In this document: positions 46,900 to 61,652 of the stretch, piece after piece
How the letters are laid out: the number at the start of each line of letters is the position of its first letter
Position numbering within the stretch: position 1 is the first letter of the stretch
Origin: Epiperipatus broadwayi
Taxonomy: Eukaryota; Onychophora; Udeonychophora; Euonychophora; Peripatidae
NCBI GenBank assembly: GCA_028023455.1
Contig: JAQFVV010006255.1
Location: 4,342,001 to 4,406,000 of the forward strand
Reading direction: 5' to 3'
DNA: 64,000 nt
Position numbers and translations under genes: made by a program
The notes under the pieces: generated by a model
Seen by the model: only the letters and a program-made list of their open reading frames with translations
Database searches by the model: none
Told to the model about the DNA's origin: nothing

Positions 46900-49800
46900 C
46901 TTATAGTATTCTTACGACTTTCTAAGCTCTTTTCATTACGATTAAAATAATAATCATGTCTTAATATTCTTTGTAATAATAATCTAGCTCAATTAAATAA
47001 GATTAAGTAAATAAATAGAATAAATAAAATAAAATAAAATCTCAGGTTCATAAATTGTATTCTAACTGATTTAAAATTACGGTAGTAAACTATGAAAAGG
47101 GAATTTTATGTCATAAATTCACTACGCATCCTAACAATAATAAATAATAATAATAACAACAATAGTATAATATAATCTTATTACTTCCTAAATGAAATAA
47201 ATAATTACGTACGTGGTAGTATTTTAATAATCCGACAACAAAATACGTGTGGTAACATTAGCATATAATTTATTTTAATATAGTGGCAACCAACTTATGA
47301 CCAATAAATGATATAATTATGATCTTTTAATTTTATTATACAAATCAATTTTCAAAATTATTATAACACTTTTATATTTACCTATTTGTGCAAAAACTAT
47401 ATGTCTGTTTCAATTATAAATGTAGTATTGTGATATCATGCATCCATGTGGAGAAATAATAACGAAGACACAAAGCTTTATAATAAATTTACAACAAAGT
47501 TTATTAATAACATAAACAAAAAACACTATTTTACATTATGTACATTGGATATCCTTACTCTCCTATCACAAAATTATTTTACTAGTTTATACAATAAAAC
47601 CAAACTTATACTTATTTTTCTATTTAATTCTCATCTTTTAAATACTTAAGAAAGTACAGTATTATTATTATTGGATTTCTTATTTTAGTTTAGCTTGTTA
47701 CAAAATGTATTTATTTATAATTATCACTAATACTTTATATCCCTACTATTTTTTAAAATTATATTTTTATAAAATTACATTCGTAGTAAACATTCTACAA
47801 AATCATAAAACTCTAATTTTATATTAGTTATATGGAATCCTACAGATTCAAAAACATTCTTCTACATTTGATATTACGTTTTCTTGTTCACTATACAATG
47901 CTTATTAATCTAATATACTCATTCAAGCCTTGCTTCAGATGGTAATTACAATTATTAACACACCATGCACAAATATATATGTGTCTATTACACATTATTG
48001 AATTATTTTCTTAACAAACATGCAATATTTATATTTTAAATATTATTATAAAAATATTCAAATTTTATTATCACTTAAAAAAAAAACTTTGTTTTAGATT
48101 TCTCTTTTAAAAATCTTATATTCGTTTCCAAATTGGTTTTAAACTGTATTATATGATTCTTTCTCTCTTTATGATTTTTGTACTTTCACTTTTAAAATTA
48201 CACAATTCTAACACATTCCAGTAAATAAACTATTCTTACTTAAACGATAATATATCTTCAATTCTATTTTATTCATTATTTCTGTAAAAATATCTTTCTG
48301 ACGATGCAGATTCACGAAACAAGGATAGCGAAAATAGATGCACAGGATCAAAATAACTAGAATATTATCCGTCATAAACCTTGACAATAATGGCACAGTG
48401 AATTTAAAACACTATAGAGGAGCGACCTTTGTCTGTCTACCCACCTCTATTATAGGAGTGATGCTAAAGCTATTTCTTCAGCTTTATATAACATCAAAGA
48501 GTTTAAAAGATACGTAAAGACACTGTCCAAAATATATGTGTTCAGTGATAGGACTTAGTTAGCTATACTGAAATCACACAAACTAACTATGATCCAAATA
48601 CTTTATTTTCTTATTTCTTAGCAAAACATCCTCTTGGTTTCCTCTACACTAGTACTACCAAGTCACTATCCGATCTTATTATTTCTCTAGATTTTTCTAT
48701 ACAGTACATCGACAAATTCTTATCTGCATTTCTAACAATAATAAAATTCATTTTATTTCAAAACTATACAGCTATTCTCTAAGAAAATCTTTTACTACTT
48801 TTCTCTTATATTTATCATATACAAACTATTTTAAAATATCTAATACTTTGTTACATGAAAGTTCAAAAGAATCACACAATTGTTTTGACAACTTATACTA
48901 TTAATTATACTTGAAATAACTTATTGCATGCATATTTAAAATTTATTCTTATCTCAGAATATGTTTTAATGTTGTATAAAATGTGTACTTATAATTTTAA
49001 AACTTTCACACATCATTCTTAATCAATAGATGATCTGAAAAAAAAATACATTATGCATTATAAATAAATGTCAAAATTACCAAAACGATCTTGATCTTCT
49101 CGATCGTGTTCTGTAGGCTTCACCATTCCATTAATTCTTGTAGATATAAAAATTCCATACATACTTTTTATTTTTAAAACAATATTTCTATCATTCTATT
49201 AAGCTATTATATTTAAATCTCATTATTATTAAATTTATGTTTATATGTTTTCCCTAATCTAATATAGCATTTTATATTTAAAAATAAATTAATAAAATAT
49301 TTAAATTATATTTACGATACTTCTTCACCAGACTTTCTTGAACCGTTCATATTTAAGCTAAAAAAAAAATATTTTTATTTCTTCTTCAGTCACTTAATGT
49401 TCTATTTTAAAGTAAAAAACAATTATTACTCTGTTTAATAAATCTTCATATACGACAATCCTTGGTTTTCACAATATTGTATATAATTATTAATTCATGA
49501 CATTCTCTTCTACTATTGTCTGCTAATATTTTTCCCGCGCGACTTTTACGATGCATCTTGTACGTACTTTATTTAAAGATTCATTAAATTTTCTGATTTC
49601 CATGGATCCATTTTCACTCAGTAATTTAATTTTATACTTTTTAAATCAAGCCTTTTCTCCACTGAATACTTTGTAATATTTTTTTCTGATAAGATAAAGT
49701 TTTTCGGCTCCTTTCCATAAAATACATAATAGCACTTTTATATTCTTCTTTACTTTTCTTTATTTTAAAATTCTTGTACTATATTTTTAATAATGTTTTC

Positions 49801-52800
49801 CTTTAAAAGATAAACACTCTTTCTTCATCATTATTTTCTTTATAATAAAACGCATATTAAATTTTTTTCATAGAGAAGAATAGTAGCCTTATAAATTTTG
49901 CATCATAATTTTTTCCTGACGGCATGTAACTTCTCTTTTAGGTTTTCATGTAGCGTCCCATTTATATTTTTCTGAGTTATAACAATCAGTTTCTGGTTAA
50001 GCATAAATAAAGTTGTATTAAGACAATTTCCAAATATTTTTCCTTCGGTAATAAATTTAGGTATTTTCCCTTGTACTTCCATCTCTACTGTAGGTTTTTG
50101 GTTAAATTCGAATAAATTTCCCTGGTAAGATAACTTTTAAAATTAGCAATTCATATCGATACAGTCAAAATATATTATATGTTACAGAAGAACTTTTTTT
50201 AAAATAAATACAAATTTTAAATTTATATCACTTTTCCAGCTACGGTGTTATCAGCTACAAAAATGTGTTACTTTCTCTTTCACTTACACATTACTTCTCC
50301 CCGCTTTGTATAATTCTTATATTTTTGTGCTAATTTACCCCCGTTGATTGGTTAATAACTTTATTTTAGCGCGAACAAATTTATCCATTTTAGTTTTATA
50401 ACAGAATAGACTTTTAAAATAAAGAATTGATGACGTAATGTCTCAAATATTATTTAGACTAGTACTTTTTAAATTCAATTATACTTTTATAAAAATTATT
50501 TAAACTTTAAAATAATTATTAAAACAACATTTAACATTTAAACTTTCACTTTAAGGATCGATGGCAATTATATTTAGTTTCATATTCACAAACTTTATTA
50601 TTATTTTAACAAGCGTGTGTGTGAAGGTATATAATATATGGTCACATGTTTACTAACTTTATCAAATGATTTTTTATTTACGTCTCGGTCTAAATTACCA
50701 AAACTAATATATTTTTATAAAAAAAATTTGGAAAATAATTTAAAAATGTAGAACTAAACATAATTCTCACCATCATAAAGTTTATTTTAAAATATACTCT
50801 ATTAATTTTGATTATTAAATATAATTATAACACTACCTCTAGCATTTATTTAATTTATTAGTTTTAAAATATTATATTCAAATCATTAATATACTTTTAA
50901 AATATTTATAGCTGTGTTATTTTATATGGCCAGCTTTTACAACCATAAGCAAGGATATTATTAAGCTTTATTTAACTGTTTTCTTTTAAAATAATCTATT
51001 ACATTTTTTATATACCAGGTATTTTCAGCTTAAAATTGTACTATAAAATTTAATTATCCTACTATTATTTATATCTCATACAAATACAACTTAAAATTTA
51101 AAATTTTTTTAGTAATTGACTATTCTACCTTATTATGACCTACAGACAAGGGCACAATATATATACATACCATAATAGAATGATCAGACTTAGGCATACT
51201 GAAGATCACTTATTTAAAATTAGGTTTAATTATTAGCTACATTATGGTGCAGCTCCTAAATGAGATATATTTAAACAAATGGAACAGAGATCTACTCACC
51301 TATTATTGAAGAAAAATTTGCCAAGATAAGTATTCCAAGATAAGTATTCCATAAAGTCAATTTTTTGATCAAACACTATGGCAGATGAACCTAATCATAA
51401 AGCCAACTAAGTTCAAAGTTAAATAAAAAAGCAAAAAGTTACAATGTCAAACAAATTTTATAAGCCCTATGGTAGTGATGAATTATAAATCAGATGATAT
51501 GTTAATGTGGCAAATGTAATCAAAACAGGAAAAAAAAATAAGAGAATGCTTCCTTTAGGATTTATCATGAAAATATAATGCAAATTCTCTCTTGAGTCAC
51601 CTATCATGAGGATATAACATTTTCCCTCGAATGAGGTTTCATATCCTTCTCACACATTAAGTATAAACATATCTCTTAATAAATGAAATCACATCCACTT
51701 AATAAAATAAATGCATAAAAATAAATTTAGTGTCTAATGTCATTAAATTCCATTTGCAAAATACTTAATACTAAACCATAAATTATAACAATTATAAATG
51801 CTAATGATTTTCAGCTTTCCTCAATCACTGTCATGAATGAGATACAACTTGGATTTAAATGTTTGATAAAAATAATTCTATGACTACAATTTCCAGAAAT
51901 GAAGTTTACATAACAAAATTATTCAAACTTTAAATAACAAAACTAGTAACAATAATTATCATAATCTAATAAATATTAGTTTATTTCTTTCTAGACACTA
52001 ATAAATAAAATAAATAAACATAATTTGCATTTACATATGAGATAATTATTAATCTATAAAGATATTAATTAAATTAATATTACTTTCATATATACACATA
52101 TATACCAATTCATTCAATTTAGCTTGTTTCTTTGTTAAATAAATGCAAATAATTAAAAAAACAATATCACTAATATTTTATCCAATGCACTGCACTACTA
52201 TTTTCTATAACAGTGCAATCCTAAAAACAACTGTATATTAAATTACAAAATTATTTTTCAAAAATGATATGCAAAAATATTAAACTTGACAGAAAATATT
52301 ACAGCTTTTGGGATGCTATTTTAATTAAATAACATCTTAAAAGTGTCCATTGGGCTATTGACACTTTTTAAAATTGATAGCTACCACTAAAATATTTAAG
52401 TAAGAATATGTTCATGCTTTTATCTCTAAAATTTTAGGTTGAAAAATTTGATTAGAAGCTCCTTAATGTTTATATTACTTTTATTTATTTCCAGTATATT
52501 CTGATGTAATATTTTTTGACTTCTATAATTTTTACTTTAATAACGACTAATACACTGTGAAATGAATATTTTATTTCAAGAATAATAGACCAAAAATGTT
52601 TTCCCCTTTAAATTAATTTAAGAAGTGAGTTTAGAATATTATATTAGTATTTCTCTTTTTCTTAAATATGATATAATAAAGTTCATTCCCTTTTAGTGAT
52701 TTTGATTTCAACAAAGGTTAAGATCATTTTTATGGCTGTATCCTTTTAAAAACAAAAACAATAAATTCCTTCTTCCATTAAATAATATTCATTAAGGCTG

Positions 52801-53255
52801 TAGCCTCAAGCACATGCTTATAAAAATGCGATAGTAGGGACCTCTACAGATCTTAAATCACAAGCTTACTCTTTGGAAGAAAAGAGGGGAGCTTGGTTTT
52901 AATTAGCAGTTCATTACTACTACTATTAATCAAGTGATATAAATACAATTAGATTTGATGACAGAACTGGGACAATTAATATTCATTAGATTATAAAATG
53001 TTTTTGTGGAAATGAAACTTGGATATAAAAATTACTTACAGAGTATATTAGTCTAAAAATTAATATTTAATAGTAAACATCATAATTAGCTATGTAATAT
53101 TATGCATAAATAAGTGAATCATATTATGTCCAAGTAACAATGATTTTAATCACTATTGACAGTAAATTATATCTTTGTGTATTTCATATTTTTATCTACA
53201 ACTTTAAATAAAAACTTCCACTATGTTTATACGTTGATTGGATACTTAAGAATTT
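46900..53255. other. Long AT-rich stretch, no intact gene; possible minus-strand relics
   Basis: Read on the minus strand, 50130-49920 gives pieces such as FEFNQKPTVEMEVQGKIPKF and FGNCLNTTLFMLNQKLIVIT in one frame, and 49140-49080 gives INGMVKPTEHDREDQDRF. They look protein-like, but I cannot assign a family and stops are frequent. The 50260-50420 patch holds a CCAAT-like accaatcaacggggg and an AT-rich box on the minus strand. A 17-base direct duplication (aagataagtattcca) lies at 51318-51350. Elsewhere I see nothing. Confidence 0.35.
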
Positions 53256-53258
53256 GTT

Positions 53259-54779
53259 CAGACACCAAGATTGATTGTGGATAATTCCAGATACTATGGT
53301 TGGCAACCAAGTTTTTTTTATACATTTTCAGGGGCATAGTTATTCCATAAGCATAACTAATAAGTTTTACTTTTTAATATTAAAAATATCAATAAATCGA
53401 TTATAAATTTCCATTAGCTTTAAAAAATAGCAATAAATATATTATAAATTCCATTCTCGACATGTAATTAATTAATTTTATATATATATCTTATCTTGTC
53501 TAAATGCTAACAGGTTCATAACATTGGTTTTACATTCAGAATACTTTACTTTCAATTTGATTGTTTGTTTGTTTTTCAAATCCTATTCATCAAAACGATT
53601 ACAATTTGGGATCTTCCATCAATAGAAGAACAGGCAATTTAATATTTATAAAACTATGGTATACTGCCATCCCAAAAAGAATGTAATAATTGTCATGATA
53701 TGAAACTTTATTTTCAACCAGATGCACAATGGCAATGCAAATTCACACTTTTCATAATCAAATATCCCTTTGGAAAGGAACATGATTAATGGGCTCAAGA
53801 ATGTCATTTCTGATTATAGTCAGATTTATTTATAGATGGTGAGAAGAATTAATGACCATACATTTGTCTGACAAATGGTTATGGATTAAAACATGAGAAT
53901 TTTGTACTTATGGCCTTTTATCTAGACCGTCATACAAAATCGGAGTCCCTAACAAAATAGTAAAACTCAATGAAATCCTTCTAAGCAAATGGAAAAACTA
54001 ACAGGAAAGAATACTTCCATAGCAGTAGTTATTTGATGGCTTATGCAGACAGATCAGTGAATGGTTTATAATAACTATCTCAGAAAAAAACAGCTACTAG
54101 TCTTATGGATGCTATTAAAGAAATTGTGGCCAATAAATCTAAGATTTATTTGGATTGTCTTTCTGGTTTTGAACATTTTAAGATCAATCATCGATATAAT
54201 ATCATGGATATTGCATCCAGATATACATATACAAAACATCAAAAGACAATGAGATCTAACCAAATGGCAGAACAAAAAGCATTGAAAAACTGTGCAACAA
54301 CACATAAAATCCTATTTATTTAGATTTGTGTCATGATGCATGTGCAAAGAAGAAGATAAATATGTGGTAATTTTGCAGGCCATTAAAGATTTCAGGTAGC
54401 TAATACGAATAACCCATGTTAGTCACTTTTTGTTTTTTTTTTAAAAATCCCTGTAGTTTAAATTTATTTTTATTTAAAATTTATTGTCGTACTTAACCCA
54501 CATTAATCACTTTTTGTTTTTAAAAAAATCCCTGTAGCTTGAAGTATTATAATTATTTTTTATTTTAAAAATGTATTCTTGTTGCTTTATGTTATTTCTA
54601 TAAAGGCAATTTATAATCACTGTGAATTTATGATTGATTTATTAATATTTTTTTAATATTAATAAGTATAACATATTAGTTCGGGTTGTGGGATAACTAT
54701 GTCCCTAAAAATATATAATAAAAAACATGGCTTAAGAACCTTATTGTACAGAATTATCCATAATCAATCTTGGTGTCTG
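53259..54779 (+). mobile_element. Merlin-type (IS1016-like) DNA transposon relic with long TIRs
   Basis: The ends are inverted repeats of about 95 bases. The left end starts CAGACACCAAGATTGATT at 53259, and the right end finishes with its inverse at 54779. Similarity continues inward through tggataattc and the ggg-ca-tagttat block near 53332, whose inverse lies near 54695. The 1.5-kb length and the single transposase relic inside fit the Merlin superfamily. The flanking 8-9 bases do not show an obvious duplication, which may have decayed. Confidence 0.75.
53590..54330 (+). pseudogene. Merlin/IS1016-like transposase relic
   Basis: Near 53682 CNNCHDMKLYFQPDAQWQC fits the N-terminal zinc-ribbon-like C-x-x-C...W-x-C region of Merlin transposases, and YPFGKEHD after it sits where an SIRKGTWF-like motif is expected. 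From 54105 to 54323 an open stretch reads LMDAIKEIVANKSKIYLDCL, then SGFEHFKINHRYNIMD, then NQMAEQKALKN. In the family this is the I-x-S-D-x-W-x-x-Y, Y-x-H-x-x-V-N-H-S and IE-x-x-W-x-x-K part of the DDE domain. Several motif residues are replaced: the middle aspartate is kept (YLDCL), while the final glutamate region is weak. Many stops and frameshifts separate the pieces, so it is dead. The assignment is by motif order, not by a search. Confidence 0.6.
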
Positions 54780-54789
54780 GAGTAATCAT

Positions 54790-57700
54790 TAATTATCATT
54801 GATTATAAATAAATTTTTAGATTATTAAAAATATAGAAAATATAGATGTTATAACCTCATAACTATTTTTTATATAGTACTTACATTACATTTTTATTAT
54901 TATTTAGTTATTCCCAATTATTTAATTTTGTTTTAGACATTTGTAATAACAATAACTCTCACTTACAAACTACTACTCGACAATAAATCTTTTTCATACA
55001 AACAATGTTTTAGAAACTTTGAACATAAGAATTCAGAATGTCAAATAACAAATTGAGTGCAAATTTCATTTTAACAAAATGAACAATAATATTGATAAGC
55101 AAATAAAGAAGGAAATAATGATAAAAATCATATAATATATCTATTTTTTAAAACAAAATATTGATTAAAATATTTATAAAAATAAATGAAACTCTTTGCA
55201 TCTATATAAAGTTATAAATTAAGAAGAATAACATGTCTAATGTCAGCACTCTATTTTAAATTTAATTAATAACAACATTATTCTTCAGCCTAAAGTAAAC
55301 AAAAATGGAACAATTTCCACCTGCTTCTTGAATTTTTATTACTATTATTAGTATGGACAATGATATTGGCAAGATATAACATCAAATTAAATTGGTATTA
55401 AGCAATATTATCAAATTTTCATGATGTCAACTAATAAATAATTATTCTATGAATCATTAAAATCTCCTAACATCATATTTATTAAATTTAATTAATATGG
55501 CAGCCTTTAAAATAATTGTGTATTAATTGAGACACCATTTAAACATTTACATATTTATGACAAGGTGGAAATTCACAAGAATATTAAAATAAAAACTTTC
55601 AGATGTTATTTTGTATATATTGTTTAATGCCAATTTAAATCAGATCTACTGAATCTTGCAAAACAAGCAATTCTAATAAGAATTCAAGAAACAGTTAGAA
55701 GTAGTTTCATTTTGTATATTTAAGGCTGATAGATAATAATTTAATGAGAGATGTTTAGTTATGGTAATAAGAAATATCATAAGCTCCTAAAATAATCATA
55801 TATTAATTGATGCCATATACACCTGGGTCTTGTTTTATGTGGATTACTTTAATGCAATTTTGAAATTATGCGATTCATGTTTTTTTTTAATATCTTTCAC
55901 ATTTCACTATATTTATTAGATATCAAGAAATTTAAATTATTAATAACTTATTTTGACTTGAAATACTTTTTTTTTTTTTCAAAAATATAACGTTATATTA
56001 GCAGCTAATGTGAATATGGCCTGAAGCTGTATTTAGATTCTTAGCTTCTATATAAATAACCTACTTATACTAATGAGTAAATAATAATAATACATTTATA
56101 CTTATGTATAAAAATATCGCAATAAATATTCAAAAAATTTAAACTTTTAAAACGTATTTTGTTAGATATAATAGAAATAAATAATCTTTTAGATTTTTAA
56201 AATAAATAATAATGAAGATTTTATTGATTTTGTAAACTGAAAATAATATTTCTAATGATAATGTATAATCTTTTTGTTTTGCTTGCAATCTCAATGGCAC
56301 TAGTTGTACATAACATCATGAATCTGATTTCTTACCAGTTCACAAATGAATGCATATTGTCAAATAGCATAATGATTAAAATATGTATGAAAAAATGTAA
56401 AATTAAATACTGTAGTTAATAAAAAAAGTTTGTCTTGTATTAATTTTTTTCAAATGTTTGAAATTTTTTATTAGTCATATTTTATTTCCTTATTTTTTTA
56501 ATGTGAATTTTAAAGTAATTTTTCCTTGTTGCTTTGCTTTTATGTGATTTCTGAAAATGTCAGAACCTATAGTCTATTTTTGCATGATTTCTTTTGTGTG
56601 CATTTTCTGAGGAACATATCTACTCCATAAAACGAGACCCAGGTGTATATTAGTTTAGATTAAAATAATGTGTGTATATATCATAGTGACATTAGCATTT
56701 AAGAAATTACCCACACAAACAATTGTCCATGCAAGCAAATTCTAATATTCAGAAATATATATATATAAAGATATTTACACAATACTTTTTTCTATGTCAG
56801 CCATCAGTATGGCTTATCTCATCAGGTGGATTATTAACTATCTTAACATTACCATTTTTGCAATAATAGTTTTAAAAGATTCTGCAAACTTAAAAAAATA
56901 AAAGTAATCATGACTTCAGAAACAAAGATACGTGACACTTGTCACTCTGTAATATAATTTGCATAATATTATCATCTTTTTTTATATTTTTATAGTCACT
57001 GCTTCAACATCCATGTGATTACCAAGATTAATTAGAACCATTTACCCTATTGTTAAGACTATCCAGATATTTATTCACCAATCATTCATTTCAAAGTTTA
57101 TGTGACCTGAAAACCAAAATCAGATTTTGAACCTAGATGTCAATTGAATCCAGTATATTTACTGTGTTTTAAATTTAATAATAAAATTCAAAATCTAATT
57201 ATAGATAGACACCAGTAAAGTATATTTTGTCAAGTACCACCATTCCCCTGAGGATATATATTTTAAAACAATTTCACATTGCAGTGGATTGACCATTAAA
57301 GGCATTCTTGATCTATTTTCAAACTTGCTTCGTTCCAGTAATAATGAGTAATAATAATAATGCTGCCTATTATGATAGTTAATAAAGTTTTTATTTTTTA
57401 AGTGCTAATTTTGCCATTGAAATATTTTCACTTTGAAAATTATCTATGTTTAATTACAATTAACACAATTTCATTGTATTGGAATTATTCTATTTCAAAT
57501 ATCTAAACAATATTTTTTTCCTTCAATAAAAAATTAAACTGAAAAATTTTGTTCTTCAGAGAACAATTCTGACTAGTAATTGAACTTATTTATTTACAAT
57601 ATAGTAATCAAAGCAGTGCCACTAATATGAGAATAATCTTATTCTATTTTCTGTTATATCAGATAACATCAATATGCTATTAACAATAATATTTAAACAG

Positions 57701-57790
57701 CATTAAACTGTTGCACATGCGCTTTGGATTTTAAATATAAATGGAGAGCATGCCATAAATTAAGTGAAGCTTAATATCTATTTACATAAG
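54790..57790. other. AT-rich intergenic stretch, no gene seen
   Basis: Simple AT sequence with poly-T runs (near 55967) and a short AT run near 56757. No coding or structural element recognised. Confidence 0.6.
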
Positions 57791-57799
57791 TAATAATTG

Positions 57800-58130
57800 T
57801 AATATATAAGGGATTCAAACTCAGACTTTCACACAACCCTCAACTCTCCAAACAATCTCATATTGCTGACCCACCTGATTACACACATTATCGTGCTAAT
57901 CCAGCACTCGTCAGTTGGTCCAGATTACCATCTCCACACATATATACAATCAGTGCTCAGCTTTATATTATGATTGTATATATGTGTGGAGATGGTAATC
58001 TAGACCAACTGGCTAGTGCTGGTTTAGCACGAAATACATATATTGGTGATTATTTATCTTTTCAACATGTGTGTGATCAGGTGAGTCAGCAATATGTGAA
58101 AGTCTGAGTTCGAATCCATTATATATTACA
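57800..58130. repeat. Two inverted copies of a tRNA-derived SINE
   Basis: The left copy (57800-57968, reading minus) and right copy (57972-58130, reading plus) share tgtatatatgtgtggagatg, accaactg, gtgctgg-ttagcacg, atcaggtg-gtcagcaatatg and aagtctgagtt-gaatcc. The last is a pol III B box (gagttcgaatcc at 58106-58117). Each copy carries a segment the other lacks: about 26 bases after gcaatatg on the left, and about 35 bases after ttagcacg on the right. They are therefore two related SINEs rather than a fresh palindrome. A fragment of the same family lies at 61550-61600. Confidence 0.75.
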
Positions 58131-58134
58131 TATA

Positions 58135-61100
58135 TATCTGTAAGTGCAGGTGTAAATAATGTTTCTAAACATCAAGCTAAAATAATCAACTAATAGACTA
58201 GTTAAATTTTAAAAAATAATATAATAACAACATCGCAGTCTTTAAATAACAAACATTTTAATTATATAATAAATAATTATAAGACAGAGTTCCAAACAAT
58301 TATAAACAATAACACCTTTATAACTGAAACACACAGGCTTATTATACACCTGTGTTTATATATGTAATATATAGGGTAAATAAAAATTAACATCCATTAA
58401 TAACACATTACTTTATATAAACTACGTGTGCGTGTATAAATATATAGTTATGATGTAATTTAAGTGCGGTTTCACACCTATATGTGTACCGCAGACATGT
58501 GCAATATATATAAATATGTATTCACATAACATATTGGCCATTTCTAAAATATATATATATAATTACTCAAAAATAAAATGTACAACTAATCATATTTAAC
58601 TAATATTGATAGTTTTAATTTTAAGTATTATGATATAACTTGTTAGTTAATTTTTAACAAACTGTTGATTATAAAAACATGTAATTGATATTAGATAATT
58701 TCAATATCAAGCATCTAAATATGCTTCTCATATCTTGAACTAAGTATGCATTTTACTATAATTGAAATATCGAAAAAAAAATAATGACTGCCTATCTTTC
58801 ATCAAATCTAAACCTCAATTTCCCCCCCCCCCTCCGTTTTTAAACTAAAAGCATTAATAATAACAGACAGTTTTACGATTCTTGTCATCAAATTATTCAG
58901 ACAACAGCTATCCACTTGAGTGAAGTAATGTTTATATTAGCTGAATGTATTGTGTTAACGTGTCATTACATTCATAATAAACCTATCAGTTTTTAAAAGA
59001 CTTTTCTGAGTCAATAAAAATTGTTTTCTGTTGTTAAATATTTTACCAATAGATTTTCAGAGAGATTTTAGGTCACCTGTTAAGCAGGTAAGGTCATACA
59101 GATCAGCGTAAAGACGTGACAAACTCGCTAAATGATGGCTTTTTTTATATAGATAAAGGATTTTCATATCAGAATAAACTAATAAATCTACACATGTTCA
59201 TTCTCATTTCACAAAAATCAATATAAAGTTATAATGCTTTCGAAGATGAATGTCATGCTCTTTACCAATGAGCAGTGTCTATGCTAACAATGATTCACTT
59301 GGACCAGTTTAGAAAAATTTAACTTCTCATATAAAAGAACGAAGTAGCACTTCTCTGAGAACTTTTTAAAACACTGCTGGGTCAATAAACTAAATAGTAA
59401 CTCTACCTGGTTAATTTTCTTATAATCATTATTTACAAAGAGAATTCTTAGTTTTTGTTATTTTCTTACCTTTATCAATTTTCTTTTAATTATTTCAATA
59501 ATTGCAGTTATAATAAGTAAAATTTTAAAATCATAAAATGTATATATATCCTTAAAAATAAATAAATTTATAAATAAAACAAACGTGTTTGTTCTTCTAT
59601 TTTTTTTTCTTTTCTAATTACATTAGCAGCAACAAACTAATTTTATCAGTAATACATGTACTACTGTTGTCTTAGCATTTTAATTGTAATTATATGTTAA
59701 GAATATTTCCATAAATTATTTAAATCTAAATGTTTTTAGAAAAAAATGCAATCTTGATTTATCGAATAATAAAAGCCTTCCATACTAATCATTAGACATG
59801 TGTTATTATCGGCAGTTGAATATATATAATAGAGAATAAAATTTAAATTTTTCCAAAAACATATAGCAATTTAGCTAGATGACGGAAATAGTCAAAAATA
59901 TAACCCCAAATGCAACAGCAATGTGTTTCAATATACATATGCACGTGAAATTCTTGAGTTATTTAAATTACTATATAGCTAAATAAATAAATTAGTAAGA
60001 TAATTACAAATTTTAGTCATTAACAATAGTTGTAGAGTATAAATAAAAGATTATTTATTATTTTACAAGATAATAATACAAAAATAATGTTCTCTGTTGA
60101 AAAAGCCAATACCTAAAAATAAGTTAAGATTTTGTTTATTCTTCACTGGTATCTTTTGATTACCCAATATTTACAGATATCACTCTAGAGAGAAAAATAT
60201 TATTTCTATCAAACATCCAGGCATTCTTGCAAACTTATACTTATAGCTTTAGATAAGTAACTTAGACCAATTCACCATTCTTTATCAGTCTTCATCTCTG
60301 CATTGTTTTTTATTGCCTTATCTTTAACCTTATTTCATACTCATTTTCTAATAAGATAGATTAAAGCATATTATTTCTATCACACAAAATCCTTATATAC
60401 TCTTTCCATCTTCATAACACACCTATTTTGATTAATAATTATTTATTATTCCTTCCTTACTTTTTTATGACACTCTACAATGCATATTTTTCTTTATAGT
60501 TCTTTTATCTTATTAGATTCCACTTCCTCACTTAAATCTAGCTCAACCGTCTATATGCTTTAGTTCATTGTTAAACTTTCTAAAAATATTTCTATCTCTC
60601 ATTAGTATTCATATTTTTCCTTTTTAAAAAAAAAAAAAATCTTAATTTAACCTCAAGTGTTTTTTTTTTCTTTTCTTTTTAATGCTTATGTTTCAACTTT
60701 TTATTTAAATAAACATTGTCATAAAGACTGTTATCCTTTATATTTATCTTTTTATTCAACATCATTGTAAATGTTTTCTATGTCCTTTTTAAAATTGTTA
60801 ATGTCTACTTTTTTTTTTTTTTTGAATAATCTCTTACATTCTTAAAACATTGCCTATCTTACTATTACTGATTTGTAGTTCAAATTTATGTCATTTCCAG
60901 TATATGAATATATATTGTTTCTAAACCTATTATGATTTGATATATAATCGAAAACTATCTATTCCACTCTACTAGAACATTCAGTTTATAAATTTTTTGT
61001 TTAAATTATTGTCTTACTATGTAATTTATAAATCTTTCACTTCTATCATTTTTAATCTTAATACATAATCTCTTATAATCCGATCTCTCTTTCAAAATGC

Positions 61101-61370
61101 AAATAATTTTGTATTCATTTTCAGTTACTGTAATTTTTTTTATAAACAGTTCCTTTCCAATCAATCATTTGCTAGAATTGCTATTTCAAAATTAACATCT
61201 TGCTTTTTATTTTTAAAAAATGCCTATCTATTTTTACTACCACAACAATAAATTCTCATAATATCTTCATTTTTACTTTACAATTCACTTATATTCATTT
61301 ATAAAAAATTATAACCATTTCCAGTTTATCTTTAAAATAGTATATTTTCTAATTTAGTATTATACAGTAA
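58135..61370. other. AT-rich intergenic stretch, no gene seen
   Basis: Poly-T and AT-rich sequence with a run of ten C residues at about 58822-58831. A small hairpin, cacctgttaagcaggt, lies near 59076. No coding region recognised. Confidence 0.55.
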
Positions 61371-61374
61371 TTGC

Positions 61375-61606
61375 TGCATTACATAAAGAATAAGATTTCT
61401 GGAGTTTAATTTTCACTATACCACTCTCATGCAAAATAGGGATTTATTTATATCCACTTTTAAGACCTTATAAGGGGATGTAATCATAAACATATGACCA
61501 AAGATGTGTAAAAAATCTATTACCCCCAAGATGAACATTTTATGCTAATCCAGCACTAATCAGTTGGCCCAGACCACAATATCTTACACATACCTTTCTC
61601 ACTGTT

Positions 61607-61652
<46 letters not shown>

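Noticed and set aside
48208-48396. Minus-strand 62-residue frame starting with a signal-peptide-like hydrophobic run (NILVILILCIYF).
   Set aside because: Short, AT-driven hydrophobic residues, no continuation or splice context that I can support.
59262-59340. CCAAT-like and TATAAAAG boxes suggesting a promoter.
   Set aside because: TATA-like strings are expected often at this base composition and no transcript or coding region follows.
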